From Oscillospiraceae bacterium (GTDB lineage Bacteria; Bacillota; Clostridia; Oscillospirales; Ruminococcaceae): DNA of 64,000 nt. The DNA is taken from NCBI GenBank assembly GCA_025758045.1, contig CP107208.1, positions 744,001-808,000 on the forward strand. Direction: 5' to 3'. The position numbers and the translations under genes are program-made. The notes beneath the pieces are model-generated. The model ran no database searches. It had not been told where the DNA came from and saw only the letters and a list, made by a program, of their open reading frames with translations. Of this stretch, positions 8,113 to 15,673 are shown one piece after another. Positions within the stretch are counted from its first letter, which is position 1. Each line of letters begins with the position of its first letter.

Positions 8113-8586
8113 TCACTTTTTCTTGATGCAGCGCAATCCTGCGCCAAACACCGTGCGCACCAGCGGGCCGGCAGCTGCCAGCTGCCACAGGAACGCAGCG
8201 GGGTAGTTCAGCATGGTGGTCTGCACCCAGATGGCCACAAAGTTGGCGTTGTGGCTGTCCTTGAACAGTAGCGTGGCGAAAAAGCTCATCAGCGGGCACA
8301 TCATCCAGGCCGACAGGCAGGAGATGGCCATGATCAGAAACACCTGCTTATCCTTGCCGGGGGTGAACCAGCCCGTAGCAATGCGCATGGCTACGGGGCC
8401 CACCAGAAATGTATCCAGCAAAAAGGCAATTGCCCCCATGATGGGCAGTTCACTGAAAGCAGCCAGAAAGATAAAGTTCTGCATCCCGCCCACATCCAAA
8501 GCGATATTGTAGCAGACCATGCCATAGACCATGACACAGACCATCATGACGGTGTAGACGATTTCCTGTTTTTTCGTTTGCGGCAT
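8113..8586 (-). CDS. DUF2798-type four-helix membrane protein
   Basis: 157-residue membrane protein, function unknown. Four hydrophobic segments are visible at about 10-30, 37-65, 80-105 and 120-150, with basic ends ('MPQTKKQ', 'RCIKKK'). The opening 'VMMVCVMVYGMVCYNIAL' and 'FLLDTFLVGPVA' fit the DUF2798 family, which I recognise from memory only. GAGGAG lies nine bases before the ATG. It stands alone, followed by the ATPase operon on the same strand, with no gene partner that suggests a role. Confidence 0.7.
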   Translation of the reverse strand: MPQTKKQEIVYTVMMVCVMVYGMVCYNIALDVGGMQNFIFLAAFSELPIMGAIAFLLDTFLVGPVAMRIATGWFTPGKDKQVFLIMAISCLSAWMMCPLMSFFATLLFKDSHNANFVAIWVQTTMLNYPAAFLWQLAAAGPLVRTVFGAGLRCIKKK

Positions 8587-8939
8587 ACTTGATTACTCCT
8601 CTATTATAAAAAGTAGATACGGTTTTTCCAAAAGCAAAACAGCCGCCGGGGTGTCGCTCAACTCGTTGCGACGCCCTGGCGGCTGTTGTCTCACTGCGTT
8701 GGAAAGTGAAGCAAGTATACCGCAAATGTACGCGCCGTGTAATACCCTTTTTCAGGATTCTGCGTTTTGTACAAAAGTTATCGCCGTCTGTTGACAAGTG
8801 GTTGGGCAGTTCCCTGCCTTCCGTTTATTTTTTGGTACAGCTTGTGTATTTTGTTTTTTGCGGCTTTACACTGCGCGGCCGCCGCGCTATAATGGGCAGC
8901 GTACCTGTTGTATATATAAAAGGGTAAGAGGGGTTATCC
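8587..8939. other. 353-bp divergent intergenic region with a long hairpin
   Basis: No gene seen. At 8640-8685 an extended hairpin pairs CAGCCGCC-GGGTGTCGC with GCGACGCCC-GGCGGCTG. Read on the minus strand it is followed by GTTTTGCTTTT, so it can act as a terminator or attenuator 55 bases ahead of the DUF2798 gene. The right part holds the promoter of the plus-strand DUF1275 gene. Confidence 0.6.
8865..8893 (+). promoter_or_regulatory. Promoter of the DUF1275 gene
   Basis: TTTACA at 8865-8870 and TATAAT at 8888-8893 with a 17-base spacer, 47 bases before the ATG at 8940. Confidence 0.8.
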
Positions 8940-9638
8940 ATGGCACACAAAGTATGGCATCACCACGGGCAGATGAGCGAAGCTTTCCGCACCGTGATGT
9001 TTCTTTCCGCATCCGGCGGCTTACAGGATGCCTACACCTATATCGGGCGCGGCAAAGTGTTTGCCAACGCCCAGACCGGCAACATTGTGCTGATGAGCCA
9101 GGCTGCCTTTGACGGGGACCTGGCGCGGGTGCTGCACTATCTGGTGCCGCTGCTCTCCTTTGCGCTGGGCGTAGCAGCGGCCGAGGCCATCCATATCCGC
9201 TACCGCGAGGCCAAGCGCCTGCACTGGCGGCAGCTGGTGCTGGTGGTGGAAATTCTGCTGCTGTTCGGGGTAGGGTTCCTGCCCAACACGCTGGATCTGG
9301 CCGCCAACGCGCTGGTTTCGTTTGCCTGTGCCATGCAGGTACAGGCCTTCCGCAAGGTGCACGGCTACCCGTTTGCCAGCACCATGTGCATCGGCAATAT
9401 GCGCAGCGGCATGGAATCGCTGGTGGTGTACTTCCACCTGCACGACCGCAAGATCCTGTACAAGGCACTGCACTACTTCGGCGTGATTCTGCTGTTTGCC
9501 GTCGGGGCCGGGCTGGGTGCCCAGGCCGTAGCGGTGTTCGGCAACCGGACCATCTGGTTCAGCTGCGCACTACTGCTGGTAAGTCTCTGCTTCATGTTCA
9601 TCCAGGATGAAAAAGAAGCCTTGAAAGAAAAAGCATAA
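8940..9638 (+). CDS. YoaK/DUF1275 family membrane protein
   Basis: 232-residue integral membrane protein with about six hydrophobic segments. The family hallmarks are an N-terminal 'GGLQDAYTYIGRGKVFANAQTGNIVLM' and a mid-protein 'ASTMCIGNMRSG', both polar motifs embedded in helices. DUF1275 (YoaK) proteins are widespread; their substrate is not established, so no transport function is claimed. It is a single gene with its own promoter and a strong terminator 14 bases after the stop. Confidence 0.85.
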   Translation: MAHKVWHHHGQMSEAFRTVMFLSASGGLQDAYTYIGRGKVFANAQTGNIVLMSQAAFDGDLARVLHYLVPLLSFALGVAAAEAIHIRYREAKRLHWRQLVLVVEILLLFGVGFLPNTLDLAANALVSFACAMQVQAFRKVHGYPFASTMCIGNMRSGMESLVVYFHLHDRKILYKALHYFGVILLFAVGAGLGAQAVAVFGNRTIWFSCALLLVSLCFMFIQDEKEALKEKA

Positions 9639-9651
9639 AATCTGCGCATAA

Positions 9652-9691
9652 AACGGCCCCCGCCGGGATAGATTCCTGGCGGGGGCCGTTT
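9652..9691. terminator. Bidirectional terminator between DUF1275 gene and nrdG
   Basis: AACGGCCCCCGCC pairs with GGCGGGGGCCGTT, with T or A runs on both sides. It serves the convergent genes. Confidence 0.85.
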
Positions 9692-9711
9692 GCTATACGG
9701 GCTTGTATGTA

Positions 9712-10260
9712 CTACATCTTGTGGTCTGCGAAGATTGGATCATCCTGCCACAGCACCACATGACCGGCAGCGCGGGTGCGGTTCATATCAATGATGCGCT
9801 GATTGCTGGAGCCGCGGAACCGCAGGCTGATGTCGTACTTGTCCTGCACGAAGTCGCCGTCCACGAGCACATCTATATATTGTAGGAACTCGTCGGTCAC
9901 CTCGCAGCGGCCGCAGCCGGGCCGCAAAATTTCCTGCTCAAAATGGTTGCCGGTATAGCACCATATTGTCTTGTTGGGGTACAGCGCCTTGACGTTTTTG
10001 ACGAAGGGCAGCAGTTCCCGCTGGTTTTCCGGCTCGAACGGCTCGCCGCCCAGCAGCGACAGGCCGTTGATGTAGCCCGGAGCCAGGCTTTCTAAAATTT
10101 TGTTGCGGACCTCTTTGGTAAAAGGCTCGCCATAGTTAAAATCCCACGCCACAGCGTTAAAGCAATTGGGGCAGTGGCGGCGGCAGCCCGAAACAAACAG
10201 GCTGGTGCGCACCCCCTCGCCGTTGGCGATGTCACAGTATTTGATGGTTGCATAGTTCAT
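9712..10260 (-). CDS. nrdG: Anaerobic ribonucleotide reductase activating protein (radical SAM)
   Basis: Radical-SAM enzyme that installs the glycyl radical on NrdD. 182 residues; the CX3CX2C cluster motif is 'GCRRHCPNC' near residue 25, followed by the SAM-binding 'LLGGEPFEPEN' near 70. A 'GCGRCEV' Cys pair near 117 is an added feature. Unusually, it is not downstream of nrdD but divergent from it, separated by 435 bp that carry an NrdR-type palindrome, so the two genes can be coordinately repressed from one region. Confidence 0.95.
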   Translation of the reverse strand: MNYATIKYCDIANGEGVRTSLFVSGCRRHCPNCFNAVAWDFNYGEPFTKEVRNKILESLAPGYINGLSLLGGEPFEPENQRELLPFVKNVKALYPNKTIWCYTGNHFEQEILRPGCGRCEVTDEFLQYIDVLVDGDFVQDKYDISLRFRGSSNQRIIDMNRTRAAGHVVLWQDDPIFADHKM

Positions 10261-10695
10261 GGGGCAAGGCTCTCCTTATAAACGGCACATGCAGTATCGT
10301 CTCAACATCTTGTGTTTTTGTGCCAGGGTGATTCAATATCTGCTAACAGTATACCAGCTTATGCCGCCCACTGCAAGCCCCGCCCTGACGCAGAGCACGC
10401 GATATTTCGCGCTGCATCGACTCAAATCCTGTCAATTGGCAACATCTCCCCAAAATAGCCAAAAAAACAAGCTTATTTTCTACGCGGTTGTAGCCGCGGC
10501 ATTTTCATCGTTGGAACGTTCGAAATGCAATATTTTGTCGTGTCGAAATTTAGTACCACTATATATAGTGGTTTTCTCCCTTGACTTTTTTCCCCCGCTG
10601 CGATAAGATAGATTTGCTCGCCAAACGGAGTTTGTACGTTTGGAACTTGTATACAGTTTGTATATTTCAGATAGATCAGTGTTAGGAGTGTCAGC
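10261..10695. promoter_or_regulatory. Divergent nrdG/nrdD control region with NrdR-type boxes
   Basis: A perfect 18-base palindrome ACCACTATATATAGTGGT at 10555-10572 closely resembles the NrdR box (ACACTATATATAGTGT). A weaker match (10 of 16) lies at 10525-10540, its centre 31 bp away, the usual three-turn spacing of NrdR box pairs. The nrdD promoter follows: TTGACT 10581-10586, 17-base spacer, TAAGAT 10604-10609. NrdR is an ATP/dATP-sensing repressor of reductase genes; its gene is not in the window. I saw no other clear element in the remainder. Confidence 0.82.
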
Positions 10696-12873
10696 ATGAA
10701 AATCATCAAACGCAACGGCAGTGAGGCCGTCTTCGACATTACAAAAATTATTGCAGCCATTACCAAGGCCAACCATGTCGTGCCGGAAAGCCAGCGTTTG
10801 ACCAAAGAGCAGATCATCGAGATCAGCGACCATGTGCAGACCAGCTGCCTGTCCCGCGGCCACGCCATGAACGTGGAGGAGATCCAGGACCTGGTCGAGG
10901 ACGAGATCATGCAGACCGGCGCCTTTGAGGTTGCCCGTAAATATATCACCTACCGCTATGTGCAGAGCCTGAAGCGCACCCACAACACGACGGACGACAA
11001 GATCCTCTCCCTCATCGAGTGCAATAACGAGGAAGTCAAGCAGGAGAACTCCAACAAGAACCCCACCGTCAACAGCGTGCAGCGCGACTACATGGCCGGC
11101 GAAGTCAGCAAGGACTTGACCATGCGTATGCTGCTGCCCCCGGAGATCGTCAAGGCCCATGAGGAAGGCATCATCCACTTCCACGATGCCGACTACTACG
11201 CCCAGCACATGCACAACTGCGACCTGGTCAATCTGGACGACATGCTGCAGAACGGCACCGTCATCAGCGGCACGCTGATTGAGAAGCCCCATTCCTTCTC
11301 CACCGCCTGCAACATTGCCACCCAGATCATCGCCCAGGTAGCGTCCAGCCAGTACGGCGGTCAGAGCATCAGCCTGACCCACCTGGCCCCCTTCGTGGAC
11401 GTCAGCCGCAAGAAGATCCGCCGCGATGTCGAGGCCGAGATGCGCGATCTGGGTATCGATCCCGGCGAGGAGAAAATTTCTGAGATCGTGGAAAAGCGCC
11501 TGCGTGAGGAGATCAAGCGCGGCGTGCAGACCATCCAGTATCAGGTCGTCACCCTGATGACCACCAACGGCCAGGCTCCGTTCATCACCGTGTTCATGTA
11601 CCTGAACGAGGCCGGCGACAACCAGCGCCTGAAGTCCGACCTGGCCATCGTCATTGAGGAAATGCTGCGCCAGCGTTACCAGGGCGTCAAGAACGAGGCC
11701 GGCGTCTGGATCACCCCCGCCTTCCCCAAGCTGATCTACGTGCTGGAGGATGACAATATCTACGAGGGCCAGCCCTACTACTACCTGACCAAGCTGGCTG
11801 CCAAGTGCACCGCCAAGCGCATGGTACCTGACTACATCAGCGAAAAGAAGATGCTGGAGTACAAGGTGGACAGAAACGGCGAGGGCCATTGCTTCACCTG
11901 CATGGGCTGCCGCAGCTTCCTGACCCCCTACGTGGACGAGAACGGCAAGCCCAAGTATTACGGCCGCTTCAACCAGGGCGTTGTCACCATCAACCTGGTG
12001 GATGTGGCCCTGTCCAGCGGCGGCGACTTTGATAAGTTCTGGAAGATCTTTGACGAGCGCCTGGAGCTGTGCCACAAGGCCCTGATGTGCCGCCACAACC
12101 GCCTGAAGGGCACCCTGAGCGACGCCGCCCCCATCCTGTGGCAGTACGGCGCCCTGGCCCGCCTGAAGAAGGGCGAACCCATCGACAAGCTGCTGTACGG
12201 CGGTTACTCCACCATCAGCCTGGGTTACGCAGGCCTGTATGAGTGCTGCAAATATATGACTGGCAAAAGCCACACCGACCCCGCCGCCAAGCCCTTTGCC
12301 CTGCACGTAATGCAGCACATGAACGATGCCTGCACCAAGTGGAAAGAGCAGCACAACATCGATTTCAGCCTGTACGGCACGCCGCTGGAGTCCACCACCT
12401 ACAAGTTTGCCAAGTGCCTGCAGAAGCGCTTCGGCCTGGTGCCCGGTATCACCGACCGCAACTATATCACCAACTCCTACCACGTCCATGTGACCGAGCC
12501 GATCGACGCTTTCACCAAGCTGAAGTTCGAGAGCGAGTTCCAGCGCCTGTCCCCGGGCGGTGCCATCAGCTACGTGGAAGTGCCCAACATGCAGGATAAC
12601 CTTGAGGCTGTCATCAAGGTGATGCAGTTCATCTACGAGAACATCATGTACGCCGAGCTGAACACCAAGAGCGACTACTGCCAGGTGTGCGGCTACGACG
12701 GCGAGATCAGCATCGTGCAGGAGGACGGCAAGCTGGTTTGGGAGTGCCCCAAGTGCCACAACCGCGACCAGAACAAGCTGAACGTTGCCCGCCGCACCTG
12801 CGGCTACATCGGCACCCAGTTCTGGAACCAGGGCCGCACCGCTGAGATCAAGGACCGCGTGCTGCATCTGTAA
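10696..12873 (+). CDS. nrdD: Anaerobic (class III) ribonucleoside-triphosphate reductase
   Basis: Oxygen-sensitive reductase supplying dNTPs. 725 residues. An ATP-cone allosteric domain occupies about 1-90 ('MKIIKRNGSEAVFDITKI'), then the ten-stranded barrel. A zinc-binding pair of CxxC motifs ('YCQVCGYDG' and 'ECPKCH') lies near 660-690. The glycyl-radical loop 'RTCGYIGTQFWNQGR' places the radical on Gly703. TAGGAG stands before the ATG. The long opposing minus-strand frame is a codon-bias shadow. A small conserved-looking ORF follows 43 bases downstream, before the terminator. Confidence 0.97.
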   Translation: MKIIKRNGSEAVFDITKIIAAITKANHVVPESQRLTKEQIIEISDHVQTSCLSRGHAMNVEEIQDLVEDEIMQTGAFEVARKYITYRYVQSLKRTHNTTDDKILSLIECNNEEVKQENSNKNPTVNSVQRDYMAGEVSKDLTMRMLLPPEIVKAHEEGIIHFHDADYYAQHMHNCDLVNLDDMLQNGTVISGTLIEKPHSFSTACNIATQIIAQVASSQYGGQSISLTHLAPFVDVSRKKIRRDVEAEMRDLGIDPGEEKISEIVEKRLREEIKRGVQTIQYQVVTLMTTNGQAPFITVFMYLNEAGDNQRLKSDLAIVIEEMLRQRYQGVKNEAGVWITPAFPKLIYVLEDDNIYEGQPYYYLTKLAAKCTAKRMVPDYISEKKMLEYKVDRNGEGHCFTCMGCRSFLTPYVDENGKPKYYGRFNQGVVTINLVDVALSSGGDFDKFWKIFDERLELCHKALMCRHNRLKGTLSDAAPILWQYGALARLKKGEPIDKLLYGGYSTISLGYAGLYECCKYMTGKSHTDPAAKPFALHVMQHMNDACTKWKEQHNIDFSLYGTPLESTTYKFAKCLQKRFGLVPGITDRNYITNSYHVHVTEPIDAFTKLKFESEFQRLSPGGAISYVEVPNMQDNLEAVIKVMQFIYENIMYAELNTKSDYCQVCGYDGEISIVQEDGKLVWECPKCHNRDQNKLNVARRTCGYIGTQFWNQGRTAEIKDRVLHL

Positions 12874-12916
12874 TTTTCAAATTTATAAGCAAAACATAGG
12901 AAGGAGATTACAACAA

Positions 12917-13093
12917 ATGAAAAACGGTGATGACCTTTATAACGCAGATCAAGCTGTACGCAATTTTTGCGACAGCCATCCTGGTGACTTGAGTGAAGCT
13001 GAACATGAAGAACTCCGTACTCTTCTTCAGGAGCGCGCAAGTGCCATGTCCGATGTTTTGGGTACTACAATTCATTCTGTTGGCGAAGATTAA
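12917..13093 (+). CDS. Small acidic protein downstream of nrdD, unknown function
   Basis: 58-residue ORF with a strong ribosome binding site (AAGGAG ten bases before the ATG). It lies between nrdD and the terminator, so it is most likely co-transcribed with nrdD. The product is acidic, begins 'MKNGDDLYNADQAVRNFC' and is predicted helical, with no membrane segment. Codon use is less GC-biased than in nrdD. I do not recognise a family. It could be a small regulator or a chance ORF; the ribosome binding site and position favour a real gene. Confidence 0.6.
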   Translation: MKNGDDLYNADQAVRNFCDSHPGDLSEAEHEELRTLLQERASAMSDVLGTTIHSVGED

Positions 13094-13143
13094 CTAGCAT
13101 TCCCTGCATTATTGCATATTCTACTTTTTGAGTTCAAAAGAAG

Positions 13144-13184
13144 GAGCCGTTGTGTCATCTAACGCATGACACAACGGCTCTTTT
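13144..13184. terminator. Bidirectional terminator between nrdD cluster and MATE gene
   Basis: GAGCCGTTGTGTCAT pairs perfectly with ATGACACAACGGCTC around a six-base loop, followed by TTTT; an A-rich run precedes it for the opposing MATE transcript. Confidence 0.88.
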
Positions 13185-13191
13185 GCAATAT

Positions 13192-14520
13192 TCACAATTT
13201 TAGTTTCTTGCAGGTGTAGAAATAGTACGGGATCTCGAAGCAGAGCATGACGCACCAACCGAAGGCACAGGCATAGGCGATACCGGGCAGGCCGATGCGG
13301 GGGGCCAGCAGAGCAGCTCCGAGGGCGCGCAGGCCGGCCTGCAGGCAGGTGCCGATGAGGGTAGTGGTCATCTTGCCCATACCGCGGTAGAAGCCCTGGA
13401 AGCCATTGGTCAGCGCAGGCAGGGCGTAGAACAGCGCCATATAGCCTAGGTATTGGCTGCCCAGGGTCACGATCTCGGCGGCACCCTCCCCTGCCACAAA
13501 CAGGCTGACGACAGGCGCACGCAGCAGCCAGGTCAGGCTGCCCACCAGCAGCCAGTAGCACAACTCCAACCGGATGCCCACGCGGAAGCCGGGGCGGATG
13601 CGCTCCTTTTGGTTGGCGCCGCGGTTCTGGGCAATGTAAGTGGTAATGGCGGTGGCAATACTTTGCTGCGGGGTAAAGGCGAAGTCATCCACACGGGTGA
13701 CAGCGTTGAACGCGGCGATGGCCTGCACACCCAGCGCGTTGACCTGTCCCTGGATCAGCACCTTGCAGACAGGCTGTACCGCCTGCTGTAAGGCTGTGAC
13801 AGCGCCATACTGCAAAATGCGCCCCAGCAGCGCCGGGCGGATGCGCCACTGGCTGTGCGCCGGGCAAAGCTGCGGCACATGGCGCATCATGTACCAAGCG
13901 GCCATGATGGCGCTGGCGGCCTCGGCCACCACGGTGGTGACGGCGCTGCAAACGATACCAAACCCCAGTCCGCCGATAAGCACGATGTCCAGCACGGCGT
14001 TGAGCACGGCGGAAAACGCCAGAAATTTGAGCGGCGTTTTGGAGTCACCCACACTTTTCAGGCCCGCCGCCAGCGCGTTATAGAAAAACGTAAACGGCGC
14101 GCCCAAAAACGTGATGCGCAGATAAATGCCGGTACTATGCAAAATTTCATCGGGCACCGCCAGGCTGTGCAAAATCAGCGGCGCGGCGGCCATGCCCAGC
14201 AGTGCCACGGCACAGCAGAGCACTGCGCCGAACAGCAGGGTCGTAGCCAACGTTTCCTTTAGGCGTTCCTCATTTTTCGCGCCGAAGGCCTCGCTCATCA
14301 GCACACCGGCGCCGATGCATAGCCCGCTGACGGCCAGGATGACCAGGTTCATCACCGGGCCGGCAATGCCCTCGGCCGCCAGGGCGTCCTGCCCGATGAA
14401 GCGGCCCGCGATGATGGAATCCACCGCATTATAGGCCAGCTGCAGCCAGTTGCCCAGCAGCAGCGGCACCGCATAAAAGAACAGGTGCCCCAGCGGGGCA
14501 CCCTTTGTCATATCACGCAT
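13192..14520 (-). CDS. MATE family multidrug/toxin efflux protein
   Basis: Twelve-helix secondary antiporter of about 442 residues exporting organic compounds in exchange for H+ or Na+. MATE hallmarks are the opening 'FFYAVPLLLGNWLQLAYNAVDSIIAGRFIG' and the pseudo-repeat in the second half ('AVTRVDDFAFTPQQSIATAITTYIAQNRGA'). The ATG at 14520 is five bases after the glycosyltransferase stop, and the frame upstream is that gene in another phase, so an earlier start is unlikely. There is no clear ribosome binding site closer than the AGGAAG inside the upstream gene, which suggests coupling. Substrate unknown. Confidence 0.9.
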   Translation of the reverse strand: MRDMTKGAPLGHLFFYAVPLLLGNWLQLAYNAVDSIIAGRFIGQDALAAEGIAGPVMNLVILAVSGLCIGAGVLMSEAFGAKNEERLKETLATTLLFGAVLCCAVALLGMAAAPLILHSLAVPDEILHSTGIYLRITFLGAPFTFFYNALAAGLKSVGDSKTPLKFLAFSAVLNAVLDIVLIGGLGFGIVCSAVTTVVAEAASAIMAAWYMMRHVPQLCPAHSQWRIRPALLGRILQYGAVTALQQAVQPVCKVLIQGQVNALGVQAIAAFNAVTRVDDFAFTPQQSIATAITTYIAQNRGANQKERIRPGFRVGIRLELCYWLLVGSLTWLLRAPVVSLFVAGEGAAEIVTLGSQYLGYMALFYALPALTNGFQGFYRGMGKMTTTLIGTCLQAGLRALGAALLAPRIGLPGIAYACAFGWCVMLCFEIPYYFYTCKKLKL

Positions 14521-14525
14521 AGGCG

Positions 14526-15467
14526 TTATTGATCTTCCTCGGTCTCGGCCACAATATAGATGGGGCGGTGCTTGACTTCCAGGTAAGTCTTGGCCAGGTA
14601 CTCGCCCACGATGCCGGTGCAGAACAGCTGTACACCGCTGCACAGCAGGATGATGCAGACCATGCTGGGCCAGCCGGAGGTTGGGTCACCAAACATCAGC
14701 GCACGGACAATTACAAAAATAATGCCGATGAACGCCAGGATGCAGAACAGCACGCCCACTCCGGCGGCGATGAGCAGCGGCGTGGTGGAGAAGCCGACGA
14801 TGCCCTCGATGGAGTATTTAAAGAGTCCCCAGAAGTTCCACTTGGTGGTGCCGGCCACGCGCTCGATGTTCTCGTAATCGAACCACTTGGTTTTGAAGCC
14901 GACCCAGCTGAAAATACCCTTGCTGAAGCGGTTATACTCGGCCATGCTGAGTACGGCGTCGGTCATTTTGCGGCTCATCAGGCGGAAATCACGCGCGCCG
15001 TCGACAATTTCCGTGTCCGACATCTTGTTGATGATCTGGTAGAACTTGCGGGCGAACCAGCTGCGCAGCGGCGGCTCGCCCTTGCGGGTGGTGCGGCGGG
15101 TGGCGGCACAATCGTAGTCGCCGGTCAGCAGCGTATCCAGCATCTGGGGCAGCAGCGCAGGCGGGTCCTGCAAATCGGCATCCATAGTGGCAATGTAGTC
15201 ACCCTTAGCGGCTTTCAGGCCCGCGTAGATGCCAGCCTCCTTGCCAAAATTGCGGCTGAACGAAACGTACCGCACGCGGTCATCCTGGGCGTGCAGCTCG
15301 CGGGCTACGCGCAGGGTACCATCGCGGGAGCCGTCATCCACAAAGATGAACTCGAAATCCGCGCCGTGGCTGGTTTTCATCTCGGCCGCCACACGGCTGG
15401 CCTCTTTATAAAACAGAGGCATCGCCTCTTCCTCATTATAACAAGGTACGATCAGACTGATGAGCAT
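14526..15467 (-). CDS. Family 2 glycosyltransferase, polyprenyl-phosphate type (GtrB/DPM1-like)
   Basis: 313-residue membrane glycosyltransferase that probably charges a polyprenyl phosphate with a sugar. The N-terminal GT-A domain has 'LIVPCYNEEEAMPLF', the nucleotide-sugar/metal residues 'VDDGSRDGT' and 'ATMDADLQDPP', and the acceptor-side motif 'GARDFRLMSR'. Two C-terminal membrane helices (about 230-258 and 268-292) and 'TGIVGEYLAKTYLEVKHRP' are typical of the GtrB/ArnC-like group. The sugar is not predictable. It precedes the MATE gene in a two-gene unit. Confidence 0.9.
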   Translation of the reverse strand: MLISLIVPCYNEEEAMPLFYKEASRVAAEMKTSHGADFEFIFVDDGSRDGTLRVARELHAQDDRVRYVSFSRNFGKEAGIYAGLKAAKGDYIATMDADLQDPPALLPQMLDTLLTGDYDCAATRRTTRKGEPPLRSWFARKFYQIINKMSDTEIVDGARDFRLMSRKMTDAVLSMAEYNRFSKGIFSWVGFKTKWFDYENIERVAGTTKWNFWGLFKYSIEGIVGFSTTPLLIAAGVGVLFCILAFIGIIFVIVRALMFGDPTSGWPSMVCIILLCSGVQLFCTGIVGEYLAKTYLEVKHRPIYIVAETEEDQ

Positions 15468-15560
15468 GGTTTGTGACCTGCTTTCGTGACAAATTTGTAT
15501 CTTTTATTATATCGTACTTTTCTCCTTTTGTAAACAATGGAAATATAGGTCGATACCCCA

Positions 15561-15587
15561 CGGGCCGATGCAAGCAGCGGCCCCTAC
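15561..15587. repeat. Palindromic intergenic repeat, copy 2
   Basis: GGGCCG, ATGCAAGCA, then CGGCCCCTAC. Compared with copies at 3081 and 56424 the stem has changed G-C to C-G on one arm and correspondingly on the other, so the pairing is conserved. Confidence 0.75.
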
Positions 15588-15597
15588 AAAGCATAAC

Positions 15598-15630
15598 AAA
15601 AAGGCAGGACCATTGCGTCCTGCCTTTGAT
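15598..15630 (-). terminator. Terminator after leuS
   Basis: AAGGCAGGAC pairs with GTCCTGCCTT around a six-base loop; on the minus strand it is followed by TTTTTGTT. A second, A/T-rich hairpin (GTTCTTTCTTT with AAAGAAAGAAC) lies closer to the stop codon. Confidence 0.88.
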
Positions 15631-15673
15631 TAAAGTTTCTTTGGTTCTTTCTTTTCAAAGAAAGAACAGAGTC

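Noticed and set aside
8625..8700. Promoter-like TTGGAA-N17-TATAAT directly before the DUF2798 gene
   Set aside because: The -10 box abuts the ribosome binding site, so the transcript would begin inside it; not supported as the main promoter.
10480..12867. 795-codon minus-strand frame opposite nrdD
   Set aside because: Shadow of nrdD; reads through the nrdD promoter region and resembles no protein family.
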